Program-made: the position numbers and the translations under genes | Origin: Deltaproteobacteria bacterium | GTDB taxonomy: Bacteria; Desulfobacterota; Binatia; Binatales; Binataceae | Direction: 5' to 3' | Assembly (NCBI GenBank): GCA_019237115.1 | Contig: JAFAHS010000087.1 | Coordinates: forward strand, 1-32,376 | Length of the DNA: 32,376 nucleotides | In this document: positions 23,338-31,874 of the stretch, one piece after another | How positions within the stretch are numbered: position 1 is the first letter of the stretch | Layout of the letters: each line of letters starts with the position of its first letter | Notes under the pieces: generated by a model | Database searches by the model: none | Told to the model about the DNA's origin: nothing | Seen by the model: only the letters and a program-made list of their open reading frames with translations

Positions 23338-24603
23338 ATGCTGCCGCGAGTGGCGATCGGTCGCCCTAATGCATCGGTGCGAGCGAATGTCGACCGTTAT
23401 CGCCTGCTGGTCGGCGATGGCCTGATGGACGAGGTGACCCGGCTGGCTCGCGAGCTCAGCGGCGTTCGCATTTGTCACGTCAACTCCACGGCCTACGGCG
23501 GCGGAGTGGCAGAGCTGCTTTCGCGCTACCTGCCGCTAGTCCAGGGGTTCGGAATCTCCGCCGAATGGCGCCTGATTCATGGCGCTCCCGAGTTCTTCAC
23601 GATCACCAAGTCGTTTCACAATGCCCTTCAGGGGGCCCACTACGATCTGCCCGAATCCGCTCAGACCCTGTACCTGAGCGTGAACGAGGAAAGTGCGCAA
23701 CTGCTTGACGCGAACTACGACGTGATTGTCGTTCACGATCCTCAGCCTGCCGCGATTCGGCACTTCGCAGGGCGACGCAACGCCAAATGGATCTGGCGCT
23801 GTCACATCGACAGCTCAGCGGCGGACTTGCAGGTTGTGGATTTTCTCGCTCCCTACATCGATGAGTATGATGCTCTGGTCTTCACGATGCCCGCGTTTTT
23901 GCTCCCGCGGCTCGACCAGGCACGCGCCAGCTTTATTGCCCCGGCTATCGATCCGTTCGCCACCAAGAATATCGATCTTCCGATTGAATTGTGCCGCCGC
24001 GCGATCTCGGATTCCGGGATCGACCTCGAGCGGCCGCTGCTTCTGCAGGTATCGCGGTTCGATCCGTGGAAAGATCCGCTCGGAGTCGTCGAGGCGTACC
24101 GCATCGTGAAGCGCGAAATTTCCGGTGTTCAACTGGCGCTGATAGGGGCGATGGCGGGTGACGATCCGGAAGGCTGGCGGCTGCTGGACCTGGTTCAGGA
24201 GGAAAGCGCACGAGATCCGGATTTGTTCGTTTTCACCAATGTAGCGGGGATCGGAAGCATGGAGGTCAATGTCTTCCAGCGCGGATGCGACGTCGTGGTT
24301 CAGAAATCGATTCGTGAAGGATTCGGGCTGGTCGTTTCCGAAGCGCTCTGGAAGGAAAAGCCGGTAGTAGCCGGCCGGGCCGGCGGCATACCTATGCAGT
24401 TTCCGGAGGGTTTCGACGAATATCTGGTCGATGGGGTCGAAGAGTGCGCGAGACGCATCACACACCTTTTGCACCATCTTGGGGAGCGCGGCCGGTTCGG
24501 ACGGGCGGGACGGGAAAGAGTTCGCTCGCAGTTCCTGCTGCCGAGGCTTGCGCGCGATGAACTGAAACTGATCTCCGAGGTCGTGAATGGAAAAACAGGC
24601 TGA
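23338..24603 (+). CDS. treT: trehalose synthase, TreT-like GT4 glycosyltransferase
   Basis: 421 residues, typical for TreT, which makes trehalose from an NDP-glucose and glucose (reversibly) in the cytoplasm. Two Rossmann-like domains. Domain 1 has HVNSTAYGGGVAELL (about 47-61), IHGAPEFFTITKSFHN, DPQPAA and WRCHIDSS. Domain 2 has LLLQVSRFDPWKDPLGVVEA and the GT4 nucleotide-sugar motif QKSIREGFGLVVSEALW, with the E-x7-E pair in EGFGLVVSE. GAGGTGA lies about 6 bases before ATG 23338. Trehalose is a compatible solute and reserve, consistent with neighbouring Hsp20 and hemerythrin genes. The family also contains sucrose- and mannosyl-transferring relatives, so the acceptor is inferred. It ends 95 bases from the convergent hypE. 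Confidence 0.82.
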   Translation: MLPRVAIGRPNASVRANVDRYRLLVGDGLMDEVTRLARELSGVRICHVNSTAYGGGVAELLSRYLPLVQGFGISAEWRLIHGAPEFFTITKSFHNALQGAHYDLPESAQTLYLSVNEESAQLLDANYDVIVVHDPQPAAIRHFAGRRNAKWIWRCHIDSSAADLQVVDFLAPYIDEYDALVFTMPAFLLPRLDQARASFIAPAIDPFATKNIDLPIELCRRAISDSGIDLERPLLLQVSRFDPWKDPLGVVEAYRIVKREISGVQLALIGAMAGDDPEGWRLLDLVQEESARDPDLFVFTNVAGIGSMEVNVFQRGCDVVVQKSIREGFGLVVSEALWKEKPVVAGRAGGIPMQFPEGFDEYLVDGVEECARRITHLLHHLGERGRFGRAGRERVRSQFLLPRLARDELKLISEVVNGKTG

Positions 24604-24698
24604 GCGATTGTGGGGAGCGAACGGCTTCCTCAGCCTCGAACACTACCAACCAACTGCTCCTGCAACCAGTTGATGTTCGAATTTGATCCGCGCCCTGC

Positions 24699-25754
24699 TC
24701 AGCAGATCCTCGGGAGTTGAGAACCCGACAGTTGTTCCAGGTACCGCGTGGTTCCCAAAGCGGTGTGTAGCAACACACGCGCCTTGCCGGTCGCGGTAAC
24801 CGTTCCTATGCGGCATGCGTGTGCGCCGAGAGGATGTTCCCGCATCGCGCCCAACACTCTTCCTTCGTCCTCATCGGCCACGATTGCCACGATGGTTCCC
24901 TCGCACGCAACGTAAAGAGGATCGAGTCCCAGAATCTCGCATGCCGCGCGCACAGCGTCACGCACCGGCACGCGAGCGTCTTCTACGACAATTTCAGCAA
25001 CGCCGCTTCTGGCCAGCTCGTTCAGTATGGTCGCGACACCGCCCCGGGTGGGATCGCGCATGCAGCGGATTCTTCCCCCACTCGCGAGCATCGAGGAGAC
25101 CAATCCGTTGAGCGGCGCGCTGTCGCTCACCAGCGCAGTCTGAAATTCGAAACCTTCGCGCGCTGACATGACCGCGATTCCATGGTCACCCAGCGGACCG
25201 CTCACCAGGAGTGCATCGCCGGGCTTTATCTGCTCGGGGCCGAGGCAAAGCTTGTCCGGCACGACGCCGATGCCGCTGGTGGCGATATACAGGCCGTCGG
25301 CCTTGCCGTGGTCGACGACTTTGGTGTCTGCCGCGACGATCGCAACGCCAGCCCGATCGGCTGCGGCACGCATCGAGCGCGTGAAGTCGCGCAGGTCCTC
25401 GATAGCGAAGCCCTCCTCGAGGATGAAGGCCGCGGACAGACCGACCGGTTGGCCGCCCATCACCGCGAGGTCGTTTATCGTGCCGTTGACCGCCAGAGAC
25501 CCGATGTCACCGCCCGGAAAGCGAAGCGGCTTCACCACGAATGCATCGGTACTAAACACGATGCGGGTTCCACTGAGCGAGATTCCGGCACCGTCCTCGA
25601 GCCGATCAAGAATCGGGTTTGAAAGCGCGGGCAGAAAAACTCTATTGACCAGGTCGGCGGTCAGGCGGCCGCCGCTGCCGTGGCCGAGCACCACCACCTC
25701 GTCCCGCGGTGCATCGATAGGACAGCTGCCCGCAGATGGAACCTTGTCCGTCAT
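24699..25754 (-). CDS. hypE: hydrogenase maturation protein HypE
   Basis: 351 residues, PurM/AIR-synthetase fold. HypE dehydrates its C-terminal thiocarboxamide, made by HypF, to thiocyanate and hands the cyanide to the HypCD iron. N-terminal ATP site motif [14 protein letters not shown] is at about 24-37, [18 protein letters not shown] is the dimer/ATP helix region, and the protein ends in the conserved LPRIC with the acceptor Cys at the very C-terminus. The ATG at 25752-25754 overlaps the hypD TGA as ATGA, fixing the start; the frame is open upstream but only as antisense-like extension inside hypD. Last gene of the hydrogenase operon. Confidence 0.96.
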   Translation of the reverse strand: MTDKVPSAGSCPIDAPRDEVVVLGHGSGGRLTADLVNRVFLPALSNPILDRLEDGAGISLSGTRIVFSTDAFVVKPLRFPGGDIGSLAVNGTINDLAVMGGQPVGLSAAFILEEGFAIEDLRDFTRSMRAAADRAGVAIVAADTKVVDHGKADGLYIATSGIGVVPDKLCLGPEQIKPGDALLVSGPLGDHGIAVMSAREGFEFQTALVSDSAPLNGLVSSMLASGGRIRCMRDPTRGGVATILNELARSGVAEIVVEDARVPVRDAVRAACEILGLDPLYVACEGTIVAIVADEDEGRVLGAMREHPLGAHACRIGTVTATGKARVLLHTALGTTRYLEQLSGSQLPRIC

Positions 25755-26857
25755 TTTGACTGAGGGGAGGCGGCAAATCTTCCCGAGCGGAGATATGCTG
25801 CGCACGCCCCTTCCGAAGACACCATCGGCGCGCCCAACGGATGCTCGGGAGTGCACGATTTTCCGAATGCCGGGCACTCGGGCGGCTTGAGCAATCCGCG
25901 CAGGACCTCGCCGGCCCGGCACTCGGTCCGCTCGGGCGCGCTCGAGGGAACCAGACCGAAGCGGCGAAGCGCATCGAACGCGGCGTAGGGTTCGCGCAAC
26001 GCCAGTCCGCTGTTGCGCAGGGTGTCGAGCCCGCGCCAGCGGCGGTCCACCGGCACGAAGACTTCCTCGATAAGCTTTTTGGCGGCCAGATTGCCCTCGC
26101 TCCGCACCGATCGCGCGTACTGGTTCTCGAGCTCGGCCCGACCCTCTTCCAGTTGCCGCACGCACATGGCAACGCCCTGAACCAGGTCGACCTGCTCGAA
26201 ACCGGTGACTACGATCGGCACTCGGAATTTGTCGACGATAGGACGGTATTCCTCGACACCCATTACCGTGCATACGTGGCCTGCTGCCAGAAAGCTCTGC
26301 ACGCGGTTGTCGGGCGAGGCGAGAATCGCTGCGATTGCCGGAGGAACCCGGACGTGGGCCGAGATGATCGAAAAATTGGGAATCTTGAGGGTCGCCGCCT
26401 GATGCACCGCCATCGCGGTGGTGGGCGCGGTTGTCTCAAAACCCACGCCCAGGAACACCACCTCTCGCCCGGTCAGGAGCCCCGCCAACTCGAGCGCATC
26501 GAGCGGCGAATACACGATTCGCACCTCGGCCCCGGCCGCTCGTGCGTCGAACAGATCGCCCGAGGACCCCGGAACCCGGAGCATATCGCCGAACGAGCAC
26601 AACGTAACCTCCCGCCGCCTTGCCAGCGTAATGGCGGCGTCGATCATTTCTATCGGCGTTACACAGACCGGACATCCCGGCCCGTGCACCAGCGAGATCT
26701 GGTCGGGTAACAATTCATCGAGGCCGTAGCGTACTATCGTATGGGTCTGACCACCGCACACCTCCATGATGGTCCACGGTCGGGTGGTCGAGGCGCGAAT
26801 CGAATCGATGACCGTGCGGACAGCGGCCGCATCGCGAAACTCGTCGACGAACTTCAT
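25751..26857 (-). CDS. hypD: hydrogenase maturation protein HypD
   Basis: 368 residues, normal length. HypD is the Fe-S scaffold on which, with HypC, the Fe(CN)2CO unit is built. Conserved active motifs are present: CGGQTHT (Cys34), GPGCPVC (Cys62, Cys65) and [10 protein letters not shown]. Cysteines near the C-terminus ([21 protein letters not shown]) supply the [4Fe-4S] cluster. The ATG at 26855-26857 overlaps the hypC stop as ATGA, and its own stop overlaps hypE the same way. Cytoplasmic. Confidence 0.97.
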   Translation of the reverse strand: MKFVDEFRDAAAVRTVIDSIRASTTRPWTIMEVCGGQTHTIVRYGLDELLPDQISLVHGPGCPVCVTPIEMIDAAITLARRREVTLCSFGDMLRVPGSSGDLFDARAAGAEVRIVYSPLDALELAGLLTGREVVFLGVGFETTAPTTAMAVHQAATLKIPNFSIISAHVRVPPAIAAILASPDNRVQSFLAAGHVCTVMGVEEYRPIVDKFRVPIVVTGFEQVDLVQGVAMCVRQLEEGRAELENQYARSVRSEGNLAAKKLIEEVFVPVDRRWRGLDTLRNSGLALREPYAAFDALRRFGLVPSSAPERTECRAGEVLRGLLKPPECPAFGKSCTPEHPLGAPMVSSEGACAAYLRSGRFAASPQSK

Positions 26858-27093
26858 GAACGTTCCTTGTTCGGCTCGAGTTCTTCGATCAGCTTCAGAG
26901 TACGGCGCGCTTCGCGCGCATCTACCTTGCTGATGCCGAAGCCCGCGTGAATCACGACGTAGTCACCTACCCCGGCCTCGGGAACGTAGGCCAGGCAGGC
27001 CCGGCGGGTGATGCCACCAAAGTCGACATCACCCATGCGAATGCCGTTCTGGTCGGCGATTCGTACTATGCGGCCCGGAACTCCGAGGCACAT
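26854..27093 (-). CDS. hypC: hydrogenase maturation chaperone HypC
   Basis: 79 residues starting [10 protein letters not shown]. Cys2 becomes the iron ligand after Met removal, and the second conserved feature [11 protein letters not shown] (His49) is present. HypC carries the iron unit between HypD and the large-subunit precursor. The start lies 28 bases inside the end of the hypF frame, with AAGG 6 bases upstream, so translation is likely coupled. The frame is open further upstream in hypF's shadow, but the MCL start is invariant in the family. Confidence 0.96.
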   Translation of the reverse strand: MCLGVPGRIVRIADQNGIRMGDVDFGGITRRACLAYVPEAGVGDYVVIHAGFGISKVDAREARRTLKLIEELEPNKERS

Positions 27094-29822
27094 GACAGGC
27101 CTTGCGCTCCTTCGGAACTCAATTGCGCCGCGGCAATCACCGCTTGACCAAGAGCCAATCCACCGTCGTTGGTCGGTACCGCACGATGGACCAGCACCGT
27201 GAAGCGTTCCCGCTCCAGCTTGTCGATGGCGGTGGCCAGAAGCAAACGGTTCTGGAAACACCCGCCACTCAACGCGACCAGACTTACTCCGGTTCTGGCA
27301 CGCGCATCTACCGCCATTCGTGCGACGATCTCAGCCATGGTGTTGTGAAACGCGCGCGCGACCTTCGCGGCCGCAGTTCCGTGCTCGAGGTCGCCGACTA
27401 TCGCCGCCAGCACGGCTCCGGTCCGTACCACCCCATCGCGCAGCGCGACGGGATAGACGTGGTTAACCAGCGATGAAGTGCGCGCCAGGTTTTCCAACTC
27501 GATTGCGGCCTGCGCTTCGTAGGTCGCCTCACCGCAGGCTCCGGTGAGCGCCGCAACCGCATCGAAGATACGCCCGCAGCTCGAGGTCGGAAAGGTGTTG
27601 AGCTTGCGATCGATCATGGTTGCGAGAACCTTTGCAGTCCCACTGTCAACCAGCCGCTCCACCCGGTCCTGGAACAGCGACCCAAACAGTCCCGTAAGGA
27701 AGGCTGCAGCGATTCGCCGCGGATGCCGAACGGCCCCATCACCGCCGGGCAGCGGCAGATACTCGAGGTGTGACAAACGCTCAAATTTGAGCAGGTCGGC
27801 GAACAACGCCTCTCCGCCCCAGATAGCACCGTCCGTCCCGTAACCTGTTCCGTCAAATGCGATTCCGATCGCCGGCCCGCGGTGACCATGCTCGGCCAGG
27901 CACGCTGCGACGTGAGCATGATGGTGCTGCACGGCGACCGACTTAAGACCCAAACCGCCAACTAGTCCGCGTACAACCGAATTCGGATGGAGGTCGTGAA
28001 CGGAAATCGCAGGTTCGATACCGCTTACGGCAACCCATTTCTCAAGCGCATCGCGGAAGTGCTCCTGGGTTGCAACGTTCTCGAGCGACCCGATGTATTG
28101 GCTCATCAAGGCGCTATGTCCGTGAAGAAGGCAGAAACTGTTCTTGAAGTCTGCCCCGCCGGCAAGAATGGGCAGCTTGGCAGAGACCGGTACCGTGATG
28201 GGGCGCAAAGTGCTGCCTCGGCTCCGGCGAATTGGCTGCGCACCCTGCGGACCAGCCATCCAAACCCCATCGTCGCAGCGCTGATGAATCGGCCGGTCGT
28301 GTAGCAGCATCGCGTCGAGTTCGCTCCCGAAAATTGCGCGCGCCTCCACCCCGTCTCGCGCGAGCGGCTCGCCGGGCCGATTCGCGCTGGTCATGACGAG
28401 CGGCAAGCCTACGTCGTTCGCCAGCAGCCGATGAATCGGAGAATAGGCAATCATGATCCCGAGGTGGTCGTTACCGGGCGCAATCGAGGGAGCGAGCCGA
28501 GCGGCGGCCTTCTTTTGCAGCACCACGATGGGTGCCAACGGAGACACGAGCAGTGCGGCTTCATCATCCGACACGATTGCGAGGGCGCGCGCCGAGTCGA
28601 TCGAATCGACCATCACGGCGAGAGGTTTGTGAGGCCTTCGTTTGATCCTGCGCAACCTGGTCACCGCCCTCTCGTGGTTGGCATCGCATGCGAGATGGAC
28701 TCCGCCGACACCCTGCACCGCCACGATTCCTCCGGCGCGCAAAATCGTCGCGGCCTGCGCGATACTGTCGCGGCCGGCCGGTAAGCCTGGGTGCGCTGGA
28801 AGGGTTTCTAGCCAGGCCCGGGGCCCGCACCGCGGGCAGGCTATCGGCTCGGCCCTGAAGCGGCGATCCGCGGGGTCCAGATACTCGCGCCGGCACTCTT
28901 CGCACAAGTGAAAGCCCGCGAGGGTGGTGGCGGCCCGATCGTAAGGCAGTGTCCGGACCACGGTGAACCGCGGTCCGCACGCCGTGCAGTTGGTAAACGG
29001 ATAGCGATAACGGCGGCTTGCGCGATCCAGAATTTCGCGCGTGCAATCCACGCAGATCGCAAGATCCGGCGGGATGGTGGTCGCCGCCCGTCCGCGTTCG
29101 CTCTCGATGGCGCAGAACTCCTTCTCCGCAAGCGGTTTGACCGGGGAAACCACGATGCTTTCGATGGTCGCCGCGGCGGGCCGCTCCTCGATCAGGCGGT
29201 GGCGAAATGTCTCTACCTGGAGGTGAGGGCCCTCGACCTCGACCTCCACTCCGCCCGGAGCGTTACGCACGTAGCCCCCCAGCCCCAGCGATTTCGCGGT
29301 CCGCCAGATAAACGGCCGCATCCCCACGCCTTGCACCGTTCCAGCGACGGTCATGCGCTGGCGCACCCGATCCTCAAGTCGCGCCGCGCACGAGCGCACC
29401 CGCGCGACGAGCCGATCCATGGATCGGCGCACGCTTGCGCCCACTTCGCAGAGGCGCCCGGGATCCGGCGGCGCGACTTCCAAACCGACCGCAATTGCCC
29501 GTTGCGGGGCACGACCGAGTTGGCGGGCAAGTTGAACCGCGGTGGCGATATCCAGATCATGCGATGAAACCAGGTGCGCGCCGCGCTGCCCGAGATTGTC
29601 AAAGCTAAGCTCGTGGATGGTTCCTGGAGCTGCGCCGGATCGCACCGCATCGATCAGAATCACGGCCTCGGCGCCTTCCATCAGGTCCACCAGCGTCACG
29701 CCGGGGCGATCCGCCATGATTACTTCGCAGTTCGGTGGCGGGGCATTCGCGAGAATCTGGGCGGCCAGAAGACCGATGGCGTCATCCCCAAAGGGACTGC
29801 CGATTCCGATGATCCGAATCAA
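27066..29822 (-). CDS. hypF: fusion of [NiFe] hydrogenase maturation endopeptidase with HypF carbamoyltransferase
   Basis: One uninterrupted 918-residue frame. Residues 1-about 145 are a HybD/HyaD-type endopeptidase: IIGIGSPFGDDAIGL with Asp14, LIDAVRSG with Asp58, and SSHDLD with His88 as the usual nickel-sensing ligands. HypF follows from about 157: acylphosphatase VQGVGMRPF (163-171); two zinc fingers (Cys257/260/279/282 and Cys307/310/329/332); a YrdC-like domain about 350-535; and a Kae1/TobZ-like domain about 585-910 with HHHAH (633-637). The preferred start is TTG 29822, whose TTGA overlaps the hydA stop. HypF turns carbamoyl phosphate into the HypE-bound cyanide precursor; the peptidase trims the large subunit last. 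An internal Met157 could also start a separate HypF, but its ribosome-binding site is weak. Confidence 0.9.
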   Translation of the reverse strand: MIRIIGIGSPFGDDAIGLLAAQILANAPPPNCEVIMADRPGVTLVDLMEGAEAVILIDAVRSGAAPGTIHELSFDNLGQRGAHLVSSHDLDIATAVQLARQLGRAPQRAIAVGLEVAPPDPGRLCEVGASVRRSMDRLVARVRSCAARLEDRVRQRMTVAGTVQGVGMRPFIWRTAKSLGLGGYVRNAPGGVEVEVEGPHLQVETFRHRLIEERPAAATIESIVVSPVKPLAEKEFCAIESERGRAATTIPPDLAICVDCTREILDRASRRYRYPFTNCTACGPRFTVVRTLPYDRAATTLAGFHLCEECRREYLDPADRRFRAEPIACPRCGPRAWLETLPAHPGLPAGRDSIAQAATILRAGGIVAVQGVGGVHLACDANHERAVTRLRRIKRRPHKPLAVMVDSIDSARALAIVSDDEAALLVSPLAPIVVLQKKAAARLAPSIAPGNDHLGIMIAYSPIHRLLANDVGLPLVMTSANRPGEPLARDGVEARAIFGSELDAMLLHDRPIHQRCDDGVWMAGPQGAQPIRRSRGSTLRPITVPVSAKLPILAGGADFKNSFCLLHGHSALMSQYIGSLENVATQEHFRDALEKWVAVSGIEPAISVHDLHPNSVVRGLVGGLGLKSVAVQHHHAHVAACLAEHGHRGPAIGIAFDGTGYGTDGAIWGGEALFADLLKFERLSHLEYLPLPGGDGAVRHPRRIAAAFLTGLFGSLFQDRVERLVDSGTAKVLATMIDRKLNTFPTSSCGRIFDAVAALTGACGEATYEAQAAIELENLARTSSLVNHVYPVALRDGVVRTGAVLAAIVGDLEHGTAAAKVARAFHNTMAEIVARMAVDARARTGVSLVALSGGCFQNRLLLATAIDKLERERFTVLVHRAVPTNDGGLALGQAVIAAAQLSSEGAQGLSCASEFRAA

Positions 29823-31123
29823 AGCCGTTCGATCTCGAGTCTTAAGAAATGGGTTGAACAGGAGATGCAGGGATCGTAGTTGCGGATTGCCATTTCGCAC
29901 ATGCGCGTGGCTGCGGCCTGCGGCTGGTGCACGAGGTCGGGGGCCAGCTCGCGCAGGTCCGCTTCGATTCGCGCCTGGTTCTGTGAGGTGGGCGGCACGA
30001 TGCGGGCCGAGCGAATCAGCCCACCTTCGTCGGTCTCAAAGGCGTGGTACAGCGAACCGCGCGGCGCTTCGGTGATCGCGCATCCCCGCCCGGCGCGAAG
30101 CTCGAACGATGCCGCAGGTGCTCCAGGCGGCTCGTAACCCTCAATAATCCGGACTGCTTGGTCGATTGAATAGAGCACCTCCAGGGCGCGTGCCACGATG
30201 CTCGTGTAGGGATTGGAGTTGGGCCAGGAAATCCCGGTTGCGCGGGCAACCGCGGCGACCTCGGAGCCGATCCGGTTGAAGTTGAGATTGAGCCGGGCCA
30301 GTGGACCCAGGAAGTAGGGACCACGTCCCTTGACCTTGCAATGGAGGGCGTTCGAATAGGGAACCTGCTGCTCTTCGAAGAAATCCTCGAAATCCTCGGG
30401 TGCCGCGTCGATGCCCTTGCTGGATACCATGCGACCCTGGTTCATCGGATATTCGTCTGGATGAGCAAGTGCGACGAATTCGATGTCGCGGCTGACCTGC
30501 GGCAAGTCAAACCCCGCTACCCATCTCACGGTTTCGACTGCATCATCGCGGATCCGCAGGAGCTGTTCGCGCAGGGCGGCAAGCTGGGCGCGGCCCGGGG
30601 CACGGGTGAACCCGCCGATGCAGGCGCCGACCGGATGCACGGATCGGCCGCCCAAGGCCGCGACGATGGCGTTACCTACCTTCTTTATTCGAAGTCCGCG
30701 CTCGACCGCGGCGCGATCCTTTTCCGCCATCGTGATGATGCTGTCGCATCCCATGAAATCCGGCGCCGCGAGCATGTGGATGTGAAGGCTGTGACTCTCG
30801 ATCCATTCTCCGCACAGGTACAACCTTCTCAATGCGCGCACCGTGGGATCGATGTTGACTCCGAACAGGCGCTCGAATGCATGTACGGTACTCATCTGAT
30901 AAGCGACCGGACAGATGCCGCAGATGCGCGCGGTCAAATCGGGCGCCTCGCGCGCATCGCGCCCACGCAAAAAGGCCTCGAAAAAACGCGGCGGTTCAAA
31001 GATCTCCAGGCGCAGGTCGACTACCTGCCCGTCGCGCATGCTGATATGCAGAGCGCTCTCGCCCTCGGTTCGGGTCAGGTAGTTGACCCGAAGGACCCTA
31101 CTTTTTGGCCGCCGCGATGGCAT
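29819..31123 (-). CDS. hydA: group 3b [NiFe] hydrogenase large (alpha) subunit
   Basis: 434 residues. The N-terminal nickel motif RICGICPVAYQMSTVHA (66-82) gives Cys68 and Cys71; the C-terminal motif DPCISCSTH gives Cys419 and Cys422. Tyr75 replaces the His of the classical RxCGxCxxxH, as in bidirectional cytoplasmic group 3b enzymes. Nine residues (FLRLEIERL) follow His425 and are the presumed tail cut off by the endopeptidase encoded next. GGGAG lies 7 bases before the ATG, and the start overlaps the small-subunit gene by 26 bases. It holds the Ni-Fe(CN)2CO centre that interconverts H2 and protons. The subunit order gamma-delta-alpha is that of hydBGDA (sulfhydrogenase) operons. Confidence 0.96.
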   Translation of the reverse strand: MPSRRPKSRVLRVNYLTRTEGESALHISMRDGQVVDLRLEIFEPPRFFEAFLRGRDAREAPDLTARICGICPVAYQMSTVHAFERLFGVNIDPTVRALRRLYLCGEWIESHSLHIHMLAAPDFMGCDSIITMAEKDRAAVERGLRIKKVGNAIVAALGGRSVHPVGACIGGFTRAPGRAQLAALREQLLRIRDDAVETVRWVAGFDLPQVSRDIEFVALAHPDEYPMNQGRMVSSKGIDAAPEDFEDFFEEQQVPYSNALHCKVKGRGPYFLGPLARLNLNFNRIGSEVAAVARATGISWPNSNPYTSIVARALEVLYSIDQAVRIIEGYEPPGAPAASFELRAGRGCAITEAPRGSLYHAFETDEGGLIRSARIVPPTSQNQARIEADLRELAPDLVHQPQAAATRMCEMAIRNYDPCISCSTHFLRLEIERL

Positions 31124-31874
31124 CCGCGGTCTCCCGCCACGGCCTTACGTAACCATTGATGCCGCGCAGGCGACGCGCGGCATCCTCGCCCGTGACACCT
31201 TGCGCCGCGAGCAGGTCGGTGAACGATTTCAGATTCTGATCGTCGGCCGGCCCGAAGCATCCGTAACATCCCCGGTTGAACGAAGGGCACAACGCCCCGC
31301 ATCCGGTGCGCGTCACCGGGCCCAGGCATGGTTCGCCCCGAGCCACTACTACGCAGACATTGCCACGTCGCTTGCACTCCATGCAGACGCTGAAGGCGGG
31401 CAAAACCGGCTTTGCGCGCGACAACCACGACCGCACCACGCCGAGCAATTGCCCCTTGTCCACCGGACATCCCCAAATCTCGAAATCGACCCGAACGTGC
31501 TCTGAAACCGGCGTCGAGGTCGAAAGCGCCGAGACGAATTCCGGACTCGGGTAAACGAGCCTGCGGTATTGCTCGATGTCGGCCCAGTTCCGTAGTGCCT
31601 GGATGCCACCTGCCGTCGCGCAGGCACCAATCGTCACGAGATAGTGGCTCGCTTCGCGCACCTGCACTATTCGGCGCGCGTCGTCCGGCGTCGTGATACT
31701 GCCTTCCACGAAGGCGATATCGTAAGGACCAGATAGCGAGCGGGTCCGGGCCTCAGGGAAATAAACGAAGTCGACCTCAGTGGCGAGCTTGAGCAGCTCG
31801 TCTTCAGCGTTCAGGAACTGCAGTTGGCAGCCGTCGCAGGAAGCGAACTTGAATACCGCGACGCGGGGCTTCAT
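31098..31874 (-). CDS. hydD: group 3b [NiFe] hydrogenase small (delta) subunit
   Basis: 258 residues, soluble, with no twin-arginine leader, consistent with a cytoplasmic enzyme. Proximal [4Fe-4S] ligands are Cys13 and Cys16 (SCDGCQ), Cys85 (GACA) and Cys136 (WGCPVDKGQL). Eight more cysteines (164, 167, 174, 183, 192, 196, 203, 206) fit two further [4Fe-4S] clusters leading to the gamma subunit. The ATG at 31872-31874 overlaps the gamma-subunit stop as ATGA. The frame runs on upstream but only as a shadow of the gamma gene. It relays electrons between the Ni-Fe site and the flavin subunit. Confidence 0.95.
   Translation of the reverse strand: MKPRVAVFKFASCDGCQLQFLNAEDELLKLATEVDFVYFPEARTRSLSGPYDIAFVEGSITTPDDARRIVQVREASHYLVTIGACATAGGIQALRNWADIEQYRRLVYPSPEFVSALSTSTPVSEHVRVDFEIWGCPVDKGQLLGVVRSWLSRAKPVLPAFSVCMECKRRGNVCVVVARGEPCLGPVTRTGCGALCPSFNRGCYGCFGPADDQNLKSFTDLLAAQGVTGEDAARRLRGINGYVRPWRETADAIAAAKK

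Noticed and set aside
24651..24672. CAACTG/CAGTTG hairpin between treT and hypE as terminator
   Set aside because: Only 6 bp with a 10-base loop and no T-run on either strand; too weak to call.
25755..26273. Upstream extension of the hypE frame (about 170 more codons)
   Set aside because: It lies inside hypD in another frame, is Arg/Gly-rich without motifs, and the ATGA overlap gives a clear hypE start at 25754.
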